Counted from the stretch's first letter, positions 47,401 through 59,696 are shown. The stretch is DNA of 64,000 bases from Motacilla alba alba (GCF_015832195.1 NC_052028.1:4197501-4261500); one strand, 5' to 3'. Program-made: numbers and translations. The notes: generated from the letters alone by a model not told the origin.

Positions 47401-50400
47401 TGCCAAAGGACAGGGAGGAGGTGGAGGTGAATGTGCAGGAAGGAAACAGGGTGCCCTGTCTGCTGCTCCAGCTCTCTGATCTGTGTGCCCCTGGCTTCTG
47501 GGAAGTGTTGGCAAGGCCCCCTGAGCTGGTCAAACACCAGCACTGGTCACTGCTGGGGGACACAGGTTGAAAGCCATGTCACAAATGGCCCAAGCTGCAC
47601 ACCAAACATGGTCCCTGTCACCTGCACACCTCAGCCTGAGCAAGGAGCTGTCACACTCTCACACCTACTCACACACACGTGCAGCACTCACTGGCACACA
47701 GAAATACAGGTTTAGATGTACAGAGGCACCTCAAGAGCCTGTGACAAAGCAAAGCTGTCTGGGCTGGCTGTCAGGGAGCTCTGGGAAAGGCCTGTCAGAC
47801 ACAGCTTTCCCTGGGCTCCGGGGTAACTTGCCACTAGATGTCACAGTGGGCTTGGGTTTGCAGGGACCAGGAGTGCCACTTGTGCTGGGGACCCCCAACC
47901 AGCCCACCCTGGGCAGGGAAAAACTGCTTCCTAAAGTCCCTTTGCTGGACCAAAGCACACAAATAGCATCTTTTTGTCTGTTCTTGTCTTCAAGAGCATT
48001 TTGGAGACATTTCATGTGCCACTCAGCAAAGTCTGAGAGACCAGCAGGTGACTGGAGAGGTTCACATGGTGGCAGCCCATGGGGGTGACCCTGGTGTGAC
48101 CCCTGCCCTGGCAGGTATCAGTGGCCCTGCTCCCACTGCAGCAAATGCCAAACTCTGATTAACATCGGGTGGTGCAGCAGGAGCCCTCTGTGTCCCAAAG
48201 CTCTTGCTCTAAGAGGGGACAAGTTTTGTCCCTGCACCAGCACAAGGCAAAGGAGGCCAGCACTGTGCAGCTGCCTGGGGCTGACCTCTGCCTAAAGCAT
48301 CCCAGTGGCTATTTATAGCACACAGGAAACCGTGCTGGACCCTGCGCTTCCTCTCCCATCCAAGCTGAATCTTTAATGGGCTCAGTAGCACAGGGAGCAT
48401 TAATTGTGGGTGTTTTTCCAGTGAGCGTTGTGCTGAGCAGGGGTAGAATGTGTATGTGGTCAGCTTTGGGCAGGCTGGTGATGGGACAGGCAAGTCCTCT
48501 TCTGAACTTGGGACAGCTCTGTAAAAAGCTTGGTATGTTATTAAAAGACTAGGAGTGCATAAGAGTGAGAAGCATTTGCTGAGTTAACTGAAGCAATGAC
48601 AGCATTTAAAGCCTCCTGTTTGAAGTGGTTTATGAACAGAGCCAGACTGGTGAGGCCACCCCACCCACTGCACCCAGGCAGCTCTTGGGTGAAGTGTAGC
48701 TGTTGAATTCATGATGGCATCACTCTGTGGCTTTCATTTGCCACCAAAATCAAGCACAGCTTTCCCAATCTAAGACCAAACAAACACAGCCAGGGATGTA
48801 CAGTGGGATGCTTTCCTTGTGCTCTCTCTGATCCTGAGATCAGGCTCTGCCCAGCCTGAGCAGGGATGTTGTGCTCTGGCTGCTGGTCCAGCCTGGGGAG
48901 CAGCTCCCCTGCAGCTCCTTGTGCACAGGGAGGCTGGGTGGGCACAGTGAGGGAGGGGAAGCAGGGCTGTGCTCGGTGTGTGCAGAGAGGAGCCACTGCC
49001 GGTACCCCTGAACCTGGAGAACTGTAAATAGCAGCTGGTGCCCTGGCTGTCAGCCCCCGTGCTGCCCAGGCACCCAGCAGGGTGTGCTTCCTGCCACAGG
49101 CAAGATGGATGGGCTGGTGCTGCAAGCCTCTGCTGCTATTAATGTTCACCTCATGAATCTTCCTGACCAATAACACAGGATTGCTTTCCTTTGTCTGGGA
49201 TTGCCTTCTCCCCTTTCCTTGGCACCAGTCCAGAATATCTACAAATCTTGCTTAGCCTCAGTTAGTGACTGTGCCTCAGTATCAGGAGTCTCCCAAAATG
49301 CTCCATGTGCTGCTCTTTCCTTAGAGAGCAAGAGCTGAGCACGCTGTCATTCCCATGCCCCTGCAGAAGGTGCTTGAGCAGAGCTGGGAGAAGAAGGATT
49401 TGCTGTGCTGGGAAAGCTGGAGCCCAGTTCCAGCTCTGGGGAAGGGATGTAGCCTCACAGCATTCCACAAAAACACAGCCACAGCCTGGCTCCTGCTCCA
49501 AGCAGCCAGGTGAGGCCACCTGCCCAAGCCCCAGAGACACCCCAGAGTGCTCCTTGCTGTGGCAGAGGAGGGTGGCATTACAGATTCACTGCTGGAGAAC
49601 AGAGCTGGGACTTGGAACAACAACTTTTTGAGAAAAACCTCCAACGTTAAAAAAATTAACATAAATCTAATTTTCTGCAGTTATCACCAATCTCAGATTA
49701 ATTCTGCAGCATGACCAAACTGCTGCAAGGCCCCACACGAGTATGTTAAATATGTCCCACTGCATGCACTGATTGTGATTTCCAGACACTGAGGGCCTCT
49801 GGAGGAGGGTGCAGATAAGGGTGTGCTGGCAGGCAGCTGCCCAAGAGCTCTGCAGGAGCAATCTGGGGGCACAGACACATGCAGGGCCCCAAGTCTCCTT
49901 TCACTTGGGTTTTTTCACTCTTTTTCTGTCCTGTCACCCTCAGGTGTGCCAGCTTTTGATTTGCACCAGCAAGGAGCTGGATCTGGAGCCTGGCTATGGA
50001 ACCTCTGCAAGCAGAGCCCAGGCAGGGTGGCTGCTGGCCCAGCTTGGGGAGGTGGGCTCTGTAGCAGAGGGGCTGCAGGGTAACTCCCTCGCTGTCCCAC
50101 TGCCAGAGGGCTTGACAGAGGCTTTGGCACCACTTCTCTCCTTCCCTGGGGCTATGTGGATGCTCCTGGAAACGAAGTGCATTAGCTTCTCCACCTCCTG
50201 AAGGCACAACTGACTTTTTCCCATTTATCCCAGTGCCCTGTTGGTTGGGAATGCAGCACAGACCCCAGCTGTGCTCCCCAGGGCTGAGTGCAGTGCCCCA
50301 GAGCTGGGATGTGCCAGTGCCAGGGAACTCTGCCCTGCCAGCAGTAAGGAAAGTACCTCCCCACTGCTTCTGGGCTCTGCTGCAGAGCTGCCCCTCTCAA

Positions 50401-51639
50401 CATCAGTCATCTGCAGGGAGTTTGTCTGTCCAAAACCCCGGGGTGTGATGTCTGCTGAGGGCAGCACTGCTCTCCCAAGGAGAGGAGCTAGAGCCTGGCA
50501 CTGAGCAGTGTCCTTGGATCCCATCCCAGCACCTCAAAGTGTCCCTGGGTCCTGCAGTGGGGCTGGGCTGGATGCACCTGCTTCCTCCAGCATCCCAACG
50601 GCAAGGGAGGGCAAACACAGACCCAAATCCTGGGGTGTAGGGCTTGTCCAGCTCAGGGAAAGAGAAATTCCTCCATGGGGCCTTTGCTGGAAGCAGCTGG
50701 AGGTGGGGATTGGGATGGCTCTGCCCCAGGGGCTGCATTTTCCCAGGTGAGGGACAGTGAGGATGGATGCCCCAAGTGGGAAAACCCCTCAGGCCCTTCT
50801 GTCCCAGGGACAGTGCACAGGGGAGGAGCTGCCCAGTGTCTGCCTGCAGTGTCTGGCTCAGCATCAAACCCTTTGAGTCAGTGGGCATTGCTCTTTTTGG
50901 GGGTTGACCAGAGTCTGGGATCCCTCTGCACAGGCAGCCAAGGCAGGGAGCTGGACTGGGGAGCAGCAGAGTGTGAATAGCAAGGGCTTTGCCTGGGATC
51001 CCAGGACTGCTGAGCCTTTCAAGGCAAGCCCTAAGTGCACACAGGCAGAGCCCACGTGCATCCCAAGGTATGGGATCCACCCTCAGCCTGTTCTGGAGTC
51101 ACTGCAGCAGCTGGCACAGGAGGGATCTGCTGCTGCCAGGAGCAGGGAGCACACGATGTTCAGGGAGGAGAGGTCAGGTCTCTTCCTGTTTAGATGTTTT
51201 CAAAAAATGCTTAAGCATTTTAGTGGAAAAATGACTGAGGGAACCATCCAAATTAGGGAAACAGGAAATACTGCACTAGAATAAATAGAATTTTGACAGC
51301 TGAAACGAGAGGCAAGTGGTTGCCACGTAGGGCTGGTGAAGGTGCTGCTGGGCCAGCAGCTGGTGGGGAAGCTCAGCAGCCCAGGGGCAGGTTCTCACTG
51401 GGACACACCTACCCAGCAGTGTCATGCCAGGTGCCAGAGCCAAGTCACTGGGTGTCTCTCACCTCAGGGTCTCCCAGCACAGTGCCAACAGGCAGCAAGA
51501 TGTGTCCTTCAAGTGGAGGACTCCTCATGTTTCCAGCAGTGGATATACTGAAAACTAAGGCACTAAAATCAGAATTTTTATGGAGTTCAAATAGCAGCAG
51601 ACTTCCCTGTGCCAGGCTACCTGTGTGATATTAGCTGCT
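47401..51639. other. Intergenic, GC-moderate, no gene seen
   Basis: Includes the long but featureless frame 50403-51080 on the minus strand (225 codons), whose Pro/Gly/Ser/Leu-rich translation shows no domain and which overlaps several + strand frames. A CA/CT-rich patch lies around 47655-47700. Confidence 0.45.
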
Positions 51640-52010
51640 CAAATCTAATGCCAGCCCTGCTCTTGACTCTCTCTCCCCTTCAGCAAATCACTGAAGCTCC
51701 CCAAGCCCCTTTCCAGCCATATGTTAAGTTGATGTAATGCTGCTTCTGAGTCTGTGCAATTACTCAATTACTGCTGCATCTGATTGCAAGTAATATGCCC
51801 CCAGGGCTTTGCTTCTGTTCTGCCCATTGATTTGCTGTGTGACCTTGAGCACCACATTAAATATACTTTCAATATTCAAAGGAATTTTGCTCATTTACGC
51901 GCATGATCATGCTATCCAAACTCCTACTCTGCTCCCAACTTTCCAAGCAGTGTCTGTTTGCTATTTATTGCAAAATTTAGGGATAGAAGCTAACCTAAAA
52001 TACAAAAGAG
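51640..52010. other. Possible conserved non-coding element
   Basis: AT-richer block with paired 'caattact' strings ('gcaattactcaattactgc'), 'ccattgatttgctg' and 'acattaaatatac'. These resemble clustered homeodomain and POU-type sites. Nothing codes here. It is a candidate enhancer only. Confidence 0.25.
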
Positions 52011-55000
52011 ATCTGGGGGCCTATGTTACATTCAAATTCACCTCAAGCAAGTTTCAATGGAGCTTGAAGAGCCTAAGAAATGTAGAAACTTCTGAAAAAG
52101 TCACCCTAGCTGTACCTGCAGGCTCTGACATTCCACAGACACCTGAATCACTCAGGCGAGTTCCCCTTGCTGATCCAGCCCGTGGCTGCAGAGCTGGCAG
52201 AGCATTAAATATTAAATACGCACACATTTAATGGCTGCTGTGCTGGAGGGGGAGGACACCTCAAAGTGAAAACTGCTGTGCATTCAAATGTGTTCTCCAA
52301 AGCTGAGACGGGTCTGCTCATCCTCGGGCTGAGCAGGAGCAGCCACCCCTGGCTGCTGGGGCAGAGTTTGGAGGGGCTGGGGGTGCTGCTTTCCTCCTTG
52401 CTCTGTGCACAGGAGGGGTGGGCTCTGGGATCACGGAATGGTGTCTGTTTGCACAGGGGTCCGCTGCAAAAATGAGCAAAGGAGAAGTGTGGGCAGAGCT
52501 TACCCTGTCTCTGGGGGTGGCCCCTGACTCTGATGGTACAAGGTTTGGAGAGTTTTCTCTTGTGCATGTTGGTATGAGCAGCAACTGTGGTTTTCTCTTT
52601 ACCTTTGCTGGAAGATGGCTGTAAAATAGCATGTCAAGAAGAAAAGCTGCTTTCTGAATATTTTAAGAACTTTTGCCTCAGTTTTCTGTGAATGTTGATT
52701 AGGAGTAAATGAGACTTGGAAAAACAGCCAGTATGGATTTAACCTGGGACCATTCTGGGAATAAGCACACAAAAATAGCCCTTTCCTAAAAATGTTCTTT
52801 ACAGCCCCACCCTTCAGGAATGATCTTCCCTGCAATGACCCCAGCCTGGACAGCCCTGGCAGACCAGGGCTGAACTTCAGCTCTGGTTCACACTCAGCAG
52901 TTCCTTCTTACAGTGCAAACAGCTCCCTGGAGCCAGGGGAGATCTGCTGGGGACTCACGTAGCAGAGTGGGTGAGGACTGCAGAGTCTGGCTGCCTGTCA
53001 CCCAGCCCAGTGAGAGCCATGGCCTGGGGACTGGGGAGGGAGTGACAACAGCAGCAGCAGGATCTGCTCCCCACCTGCTGTTCCTCTCTGTACCTGCAGT
53101 GCAAAGAGGTTAAAGTGTAACAGGAGTTGCAGGTAATGTCAGCACACCTGTACCCAGGAGCTCTTCAGTGCCAGTCAGCTCTTGGAATCTGTAAAGTGCT
53201 TCATGCTCCTTGCCTTGTGAAACAGCACTGAAATAGTGTGGTGTGTAATTTCTACAAATGCTCCAGCTTCTAAAGACAAGCCTGAAACTACTGAAACAAC
53301 CACCCAACATCAGTGAAGACGAGGGCAGTGATTGACTTGAATGCTTTAAACAAGTAAAGCTACAGACTTCAGCTGTGCTCTGATTATTTTTTTTGAATTT
53401 GCTTCCTTTCCACTGCTTTTTTTATACTGAGACATAAATAATCTTAAATTCCAGATCACCCATGGGTCCAAAATTTAGCTGTAACAGGGACTTCTGCCAA
53501 CTTCTACAAAAGGATTTTGCTAACATGAAAGAAAATAACTCATGCATAATAAACACTCCTCCTGACCCACGTTATCCTTTTGCATTTAAGGTCAACCATC
53601 TCTGAAAGGGAGGGGGGGGAAGATAAAGGAGATGCAGAGAGTCAGCTGCAACAACAAACGAAACCCCTGCATGAAGGTCCTCCTATCAGGGCTGTTCACA
53701 GCTGCCACTACATTTTTTCCTTGGCCTGAATAATGTAAATAGTGGGCTGGGGAGTGCTTTCTTTTACACTGGTGTAAATCTGGGCTGGAGATCCAGCCCT
53801 GACCTGGCCATGCCCGCACTCTCCCCCTGGCAGCCCTGCCCTGGGGTGAGGGGACCTGCTTCCCCAGAGGAGCTCACCATCCTTTGATGCTGGCTGCTGT
53901 GTTGAATAAAGGGCTGAATTCCTCTTGTTTCTTGAAATAAACTTGAAAACCCCTTGACCTTCCTGAGCTGGAAGAATATGTTTACAGCTTGTTTAATTCC
54001 ATTTGTCTTCCTGAGTGTGTGAGAGGAACAGCAATGTGGTTGAGGGAAGGGGAGCTGTACTGTGTGACCAGCTTCTTTTGATATCAGAGACAAGACACTG
54101 ATGAATCCCATCCACTTTGAAGGGCACAGCCATTCCCATTACTTTTTTGGAGGAGGAAGGAAAGGAATTATTTACTGGAATCTCCTGTAATTTTGCTTTA
54201 TATAAATTCCATGAGGCAGCAGTGTACTCTTTTGTGTTTTGTTACCTATTCTCATGACACCTTCCAGGACACCGGTGCTTGTAGACTTGTAGAAAAATAC
54301 CAGGAGGTAATTCTGCAGCAGCAGCTCTTTCCTAGTGTTGCACCATCTAAACTCATCTCCTTTACACTTTGATTGCTACCTGAAGTCAGGGGAGCCAGGA
54401 GAAACAAAGCTTATCAGAGGGCAAGAGGCAAAGCACAAGGAGGGGAGGTTACTGACATACCTAAATTAAAGTGTAGAGCTTTATTTAAAGGCTGTAGAAG
54501 CTGGAAAAAAGCTCTTTAAGACAGAAACGATTTTTTTTCCGAGGCCTGGGAGGCACTAGGAGGCCTCATGGGTGTCATCACCAGGTATTTGTAATAATGT
54601 CACTATTTCCAGGTCTTGGCACAAGCAGCACGGCAGGAGAGGAATTGTGAAGGGTAGCTGACTGAGGATAATGGATAGTGGGATGAAATTGAGAGGAAAA
54701 ACTTAATTGGAATTAACTAGCTGAGAAAAGCCTCTTGATCTGTCAGACAGTGAAATTGCCTCCCAGGAGCAATGGTACAGTCTCAACCACGTGGGCATTT
54801 AAAGCCAGTCTAATGTCTGTGATTCCCTGAGTTAACTGGAGTATCTCAATAATTGGAACTGACACAAAGATTTATCTTCTTTGATTGACTAGCTTTCATA
54901 GAGGCTCATCTCTTTGTGGTGCTGCACAGGGCTTTCAGGGCAGCTGTTTGCACTTAAACTGCCAGGAGCTGACAGTGTGTATCCATTTCAGCTCTTCAAA

Positions 55001-55438
55001 TGTGTTCTTTGAAAAAACACTTAAATGGCTGGAATAGACAGTGCTAATCAGTCTGCAGGAAAATGGAGCAGCCTCACCTGGGGCTCAGTGCTATCAATCT
55101 CCCCGTGCCAGGGCTCGGCCATCCTGCAGCAGCACAGCCATTTAGGTGCATTACTGCCAAATGCCCAATCTGCCTGAAAAATTGGGCTGATTTGGCCGAG
55201 GCAATAAAAGGGAAAGGTGTTTTGCCAAATGTATAAAAACAAATGGTTGGTATTTCAGCAGAGCGGGATTAATCACACTAGGATGATGGAAATTCTCACC
55301 CATGCTCATTTTTCCTGATTTCAGAATAGACAGCGTGTGGCTGGCCTGAAGGGTGAGGCTCTGGAAGAGCTTTTCTATTTGGATTTGCCCATTATTCCCC
55401 TGCTGTATGCCCTTGTGCATATCTCCTCCCTCACTTTG
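52011..55438. other. Intergenic, no gene seen
   Basis: Unique sequence of mixed composition. A G-run lies at 53611-53620. No coding exon, RNA gene or repeat family is recognised. The part around 55020-55300 contains NF-I-like halves ('ttggccgaggc') and AT-rich strings but no gene. Confidence 0.45.
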
Positions 55439-55714
55439 CCTTCTGTAGGTTTAGACCCACAGAAAAGGGCACATCCAGACTCTGGCCTGGCTGAGATTTG
55501 GGTTCCTACTTTGTATGTACTGGCAGCAAGTTGGGAAGGGTGTTTGGAGTCCTTTCACTTCTCTGCCAGTGACAAACATAGGGATGGTGCCTGCTCTGCA
55601 AAATAGATTTAGATCTTACTGAGATGGCCTTGTAGTAAGCAAAATATTAGAGGAAGATGTTTTACAGAAAGTGAGAAATTGCTTTTCTGCAGGGCACAAC
55701 TCACAGGTGTTTAT

Positions 55715-55883
55715 GTGTGCTGGTATCCCAATATTGACAGGAAAATGTGCTTTTTTCTTGCACCTTTTATGTGTGGTGGCATCCTAATATTGACAGGAAA
55801 ATGTGCTTTTTTCTTGCACCTTTTATGTGTGGTGGCATCCTAATATTGACAGGAAAATGCGCTTTTTTCTTGGTCCTTCTAAA
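55715..55883. repeat. 56-bp tandem triplication within copy A
   Basis: Three units begin at 55715, 55771 and 55827, each starting 'gtgtg' and containing 'attgacaggaaaatg' followed by 'gcttttttcttg'. The last unit differs at its 3' end ('ggtcc' instead of 'gcacc'). Copy B at 59185-59240 has only one unit, so the expansion happened after the duplication or was lost from B. Confidence 0.93.
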
Positions 55884-56081
55884 GCCTTTTACACAGGGAA
55901 TGCAAACTTGACTTATTACCTTGCCCATGTAGCTGATATGTACCTTGTTCCTTCCAAACCTAACTCTGCTCCAGCCTATGACATTCCTCCCAAGTAATGT
56001 TGTGGATACTTGGCAAGTAGAGGAAATGCATGTGTGTTTGCTGCCAGTCTGACTTAGCCACCTTCAGCCACCACTTCACCT

Positions 56082-56234
56082 TTGAGAAGAAGGTGAAGAT
56101 TTGCAATGTGCTTCTTCTCACTGATTTGAGAAGAAGGTGAAGATTTGCAATGTGCTTCTTCTCACTGCTTTGAGAAGAAGGTGAAGATTTGCAATGTGCT
56201 TCTTCTCACTGCTTTGAGAAGAAGGTGAAGATTC
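56082..56234. repeat. 44-bp tandem array with an inverted repeat per unit
   Basis: Units start at 56082, 56126, 56170 and 56214, the last one partial. Each full unit contains GAGAAGAAG and, 18 bases later, its exact reverse complement CTTCTTCTC, so every unit can fold into a 9-bp stem with an 18-base loop ('gtgaagatttgcaatgtg'). In copy B the unit occurs once (59430-59462) and lacks the second arm. Confidence 0.93.
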
Positions 56235-56240
56235 CTCCCA

Positions 56241-57119
56241 GGTAATGTTTGGGACAGCAGAGCTCTTCAGAGGAACACCTTCCCCTGTACTGTGGTCCTT
56301 TCTGGATAGTGCAGGTAGAACCTTGGCCACCAAAATGCCTCTTCTGCTATGGAGAAGTACGGCACGTTGGAAATCAGAATTTATGGAGATGTTAACTCCC
56401 AAGCTGATCAGTGTGTGGATTTACAAACCAGGGATAACCACATCAGGCTGGACACAAGAGAGGAACGAGCTGTTGCTGCCAGGGATGAAATCCACTTGTC
56501 CTGTTTGCTGGTGGCAGCCCCAGAAGCAGCTTGAGGTCACAGCTTGTGGCTGCCTGCATGGCTGAGGCTGTGGAGCTGACTCCTGACTGCTCAGCTCAGA
56601 GGAGCCTGGCCCAGCACAGCAGCCTGCAGGCATGCATTTCTGAGGAGTTACACAACTCAGGCTGCAGGCTGAGGAGCCTGAGCAGCACTGCTGCCTCTCC
56701 TGCAGGTTTCCTTGCAGCTCCAGCCCAAAGACACAGGTTCACTCTCTCTCCAGTGTCTGCCCCACCTGGAAAAATGGAGCTCTGTGCCTTGAGATTTCCG
56801 AAATGCTTCACCCTGACTGAAGTCCTGCTCTGCCATTAAACCTTCCAGGTCACTAAACATTTCAGGTTCTCAGTGCTCAGCTGGCTCCTCCACTGGCCAC
56901 AGCCACCACTGCCTAAACGACCTAGTTAGGGCAATTAATGTAAATTAAATATGCTCATGCTTTCCCTGGAATGCTGTCAGGTATATGAGGATAATATTCT
57001 GATTTACTTTTTAAGGGCAACTGGTTATAAAGGGGTTTTCATCCCATTGGAACATTGTTTTTCAAACCACTCTTTCTTCTGCTATGAAAAGTTCAGATTA
57101 AATATATCTATACAAAGCC
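56241..57119. other. Intergenic between repeats, no gene seen
   Basis: Unique sequence. Short frames on both strands (up to 106 codons) have no domain. Nothing else is recognised. Confidence 0.5.
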
Positions 57120-57125
57120 AGAGAT

Positions 57126-57318
57126 AAAAGAAACTGAAAATTTAAAGTGAAAATTAAGAAGGCAGTTGATGATAAATGGTTGTTTAAAGATGGGGGATGG
57201 GGGAAAGAGAAAAAGAAAAGAAACTGAAACTGAAAATTTTAAGTGAAAACGAATGAGGCAGTTGATAGTAAATTGTTATTTAAAGACTAGGGTGGGGGGG
57301 AAGGAGAAAAGGAAAAGA
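57126..57318. repeat. Tandem duplication of a ~90 bp A/G-rich unit
   Basis: Two diverged copies lie head to tail: 57126-57213 and 57214-57318. Both contain 'agaaactgaaaa', 'aagtgaaaa', 'ggcagttgat' and 'taaat', then a G-run and 'ggagaaaa'-like purine sequence. It is non-coding. Confidence 0.8.
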
Positions 57319-57780
57319 GTAAAAGTACACTTTGAGAAGTGGGCTTTGGGTAACACATGCAAAGCTAAAACTGATTGTTACCACTTATTACACTCTTCTA
57401 TTAAGTTTCTTCATTCACTCTGTTGTTTTTAGAGTCTCCTCAGGAGATCATCTGTTCTGCTGAGCTGGACTTGGTCTGCATATGGGCTCTGGGGTTACCA
57501 AATAAATCCTTTTCTCAGAGAGCAAACCCCTTGCAGCCCAGAAGGGCCCCACTGAAGTGGCTGGGCAGGGTGTGACACAGAGCCCTTGAGCTGACCCACA
57601 TGGACCAAATCCAGCCCTGTGGCCACCAAAGTGTCCCTGCTATTCAGACATGCCATGGTGGGAGCAAGGAGCATCCTCTCTCTTTGCTGACCTCTTTGCT
57701 TCTGCCCCACCATTCCCAGGCTGCTTTCCCACACCTGTTCTCCTTCAAAAAGTCCTTGAAGAGCACTGGCCTGAAATGCC
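57319..57780. other. Intergenic, no gene seen
   Basis: Unique sequence without a recognised coding or RNA signal. Confidence 0.5.
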
Positions 57781-58400
57781 AGCTCATCTTACAAGCCACA
57801 AATCCTGCTGCTTCTCATGTTGTGCAAGAGTGCAAACAAATATTAGTTGTAAAATTATTCAGTCTTTATGAAGCCCAGCTAGACCGTTTGGCTTTTAATA
57901 GCATCAGCCCCGAATTACACGTCTGGACTAGACACAGTGCAGAGATTAATTTCCTTTAATTTGTTCCAGAGTAACTCACAATTTAATTTAACTGAGCAGT
58001 TCCTTGTTCTCTTATTCTGGAATGATGGATTGTGAAATGCACTCCCTTAAATTAATCCAGACACTTGATTTTTGTCAGCAGAGTAATCTTTCTCAGCGGT
58101 ATGCTAAGTATGCTTTTAAAAGGTATGGTGAATATGAATGATATGCACTTTGTCGATGATTTAAGTGTTTACACTTTCCAAACCGTGCAGAAAAAACAAA
58201 TATGGCTTAGCTGCATTTTGTTTTATAACCTTTCAGAAGTGATCATTCAAATAACATCAAAAGGACTTAAATGGATTTCTAAATTTGATGGTACATGTGA
58301 GGGCAGCTCCCTTCTCATCAGAGAACCATGATTTTGAAATGGGACTGAGCAAAGCTTAGACTATTTCTGATTACAGAGCTTCCATAGATCATCCAGAAAG
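57781..58400. other. Possible conserved non-coding element
   Basis: About 600 bp of AT-rich, non-repetitive sequence with many TAAT, ATTA and ATTTAAT strings ('gagattaatttcctttaatt', 'cacaatttaatttaactgag', 'ccttaaattaatccagac'). It lies between the two duplicated blocks and differs in texture from the surrounding sequence. It looks like a developmental enhancer-type element, but this is only an impression. Confidence 0.3.
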
Positions 58401-58908
58401 ATTTCTATTGGAGCCATTAATGGTAAAATATTTCATGTGGGTGCTGTCACTGCTTACGCTGGCTTGATGTTGCAACAGAGCAGTGTCCTTTCCTTTTTGT
58501 TTCCGTTCCCTTTTGCTGTTTTTATTTCTTAAAGATGAAGTGAGGCATCTGTGGAGAGGAGCAAAGACACTGTGTATGAATTTTTTCTATACTGCCTCCT
58601 TTAGAAGAACTGCAAAAAGTTATAGTGCAGTTGAGTGAGTGATATTGATGTAAACCAACCCATCAGGTCCTGTCAGCCCAGGCACTCCCTCACTCTCTAT
58701 TATCAGAGGTAAGGACTATCTGAATGCCACAGCAGAAACTGCACAGCATTCCTGTGTCCAGCTGGAACCTGACAACAATAGTTATTCTTAAATGTGGGGA
58801 GACAAGGCAAAGCCTCCTGTCACAGAAATATGTGGCAGTGCTTTGTGGGCAAAGGTAAATGTCCCTAAACTTAGCAACACATGAACTGCAGCCCACACCT
58901 ACCCATTC
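58401..58908. other. Intergenic, no gene seen
   Basis: Unique AT-moderate sequence with no recognised signal. Confidence 0.5.
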
Positions 58909-59470
58909 ATTTCTGGAGGGTTTGCACCTACAGAAAAGGGCACATCCAGCCTCTGGCCTGGCTGAGATCTGGGTTCCTACTTTGTATGTACTGGCAGCAA
59001 GTTGGGAAGGGTGTTTGGAGTCCTTTCACTTCTCTGCCAGTGACAAACATAGGGATGGTGCCTGCTCTGCAAAATAGATTTAGATCTTACTGAGATGGCC
59101 ATGTAGTAAGCAAAATATTAGAGGAAGATGTTTTACAGAAAGTGAGAAATTGCTTTTCTGCAGGGCACAACTCACAGGTGTTTACATGTGCTGGCATCCT
59201 AATACTGACAGGAAAATGTGCTTTTTTCTTGGTCCTTCTAAAGCCTTTTACATAGGGAATGCAAACTCAACATGCCATCTTTCCCATGTACCTGATATGT
59301 ACCTTGTTCCTTCCAAACCTGCTCCAGCCTATGGCATTCCTCCCAAGTAATGTTGTGGATACTTGGCAAGCAGAGGAAATGCATGTGTGTTTGCTGCCAG
59401 TCTGACTTAGCCACCTTCAGCCACCACTGCTTTGAGAAGAAGGTGAAGATTTGCAATGTGCTTCATACTC
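58909..59470. repeat. Local duplication, copy B
   Basis: Direct-orientation copy of 55439-56240, offset by about 3.47 kb at its left end, with scattered substitutions, a 6-base length difference near 59319-59328, and none of the tandem expansions of copy A. The small frames that appear in both copies are passengers of the duplication. Confidence 0.93.
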
Positions 59471-59510
59471 CTTGCCAGCCCTCTCTCAAGACAATGCTGT
59501 GGTGAGCTGG

Positions 59511-59696
59511 CAGCTCCATGTCCCCTCAAAACCTACACAGCCAAGACATCCCAGGAAAAGTTGTTTGGCTCAATAAAAGGCTGTGTTGAGCCTGAACACA
59601 CGTGAGAATGGATGCAGCCTCCCATCACAGGTAGACTGGCACCAAGCTTTGCTCCAGCCTTAGGCAAGGACTGAGTGCTGCTGAAATCTGAAGTGA
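59511..59696. repeat. 186-bp duplication, copy 1
   Basis: Repeated in direct orientation at 60140-60325. Shared blocks include 'acctacacagccaagacatc', 'gaaaagttgtttggctcaat', 'gatgcagcctcccatcacag', 'ggcaccaagctttgctccag' and 'gactgagtgctgctgaaatc'. It is non-coding and of unknown origin. Confidence 0.93.

Larger units (their letters stand above)
55439..56240. repeat. Local duplication, copy A
   Basis: From about 55439 the sequence is closely repeated at 58909-59470. Shared blocks run from 'cagaaaagggcacatccag' through 'gtatgtactggcagcaagtt', 'aaatagatttagatcttact', 'gaggaagatgttttacagaa' and 'gctgccagtctgacttagcc' to the end. Copy A is longer because it holds two internal tandem expansions (55715-55883 and 56082-56234). 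It is non-coding. It matches no repeat family I know and could be a lineage-specific segmental duplication or two copies of an undescribed dispersed repeat. Confidence 0.93.

Noticed and set aside
50403..51080. A 225-codon minus-strand frame
   Set aside because: Pro/Gly/Ser/Leu-rich translation without a domain, overlapping several frames on the other strand, consistent with chance in GC-rich sequence.
55803..59350. Similar small frames in both duplicate copies (55803-55997 and 59150-59350), with an in-frame 6-base length difference
   Set aside because: The preserved frame first suggested a coding remnant, but nearly all nucleotide differences between the copies change the amino acid, which does not fit selection on a protein. 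No domain is recognisable.
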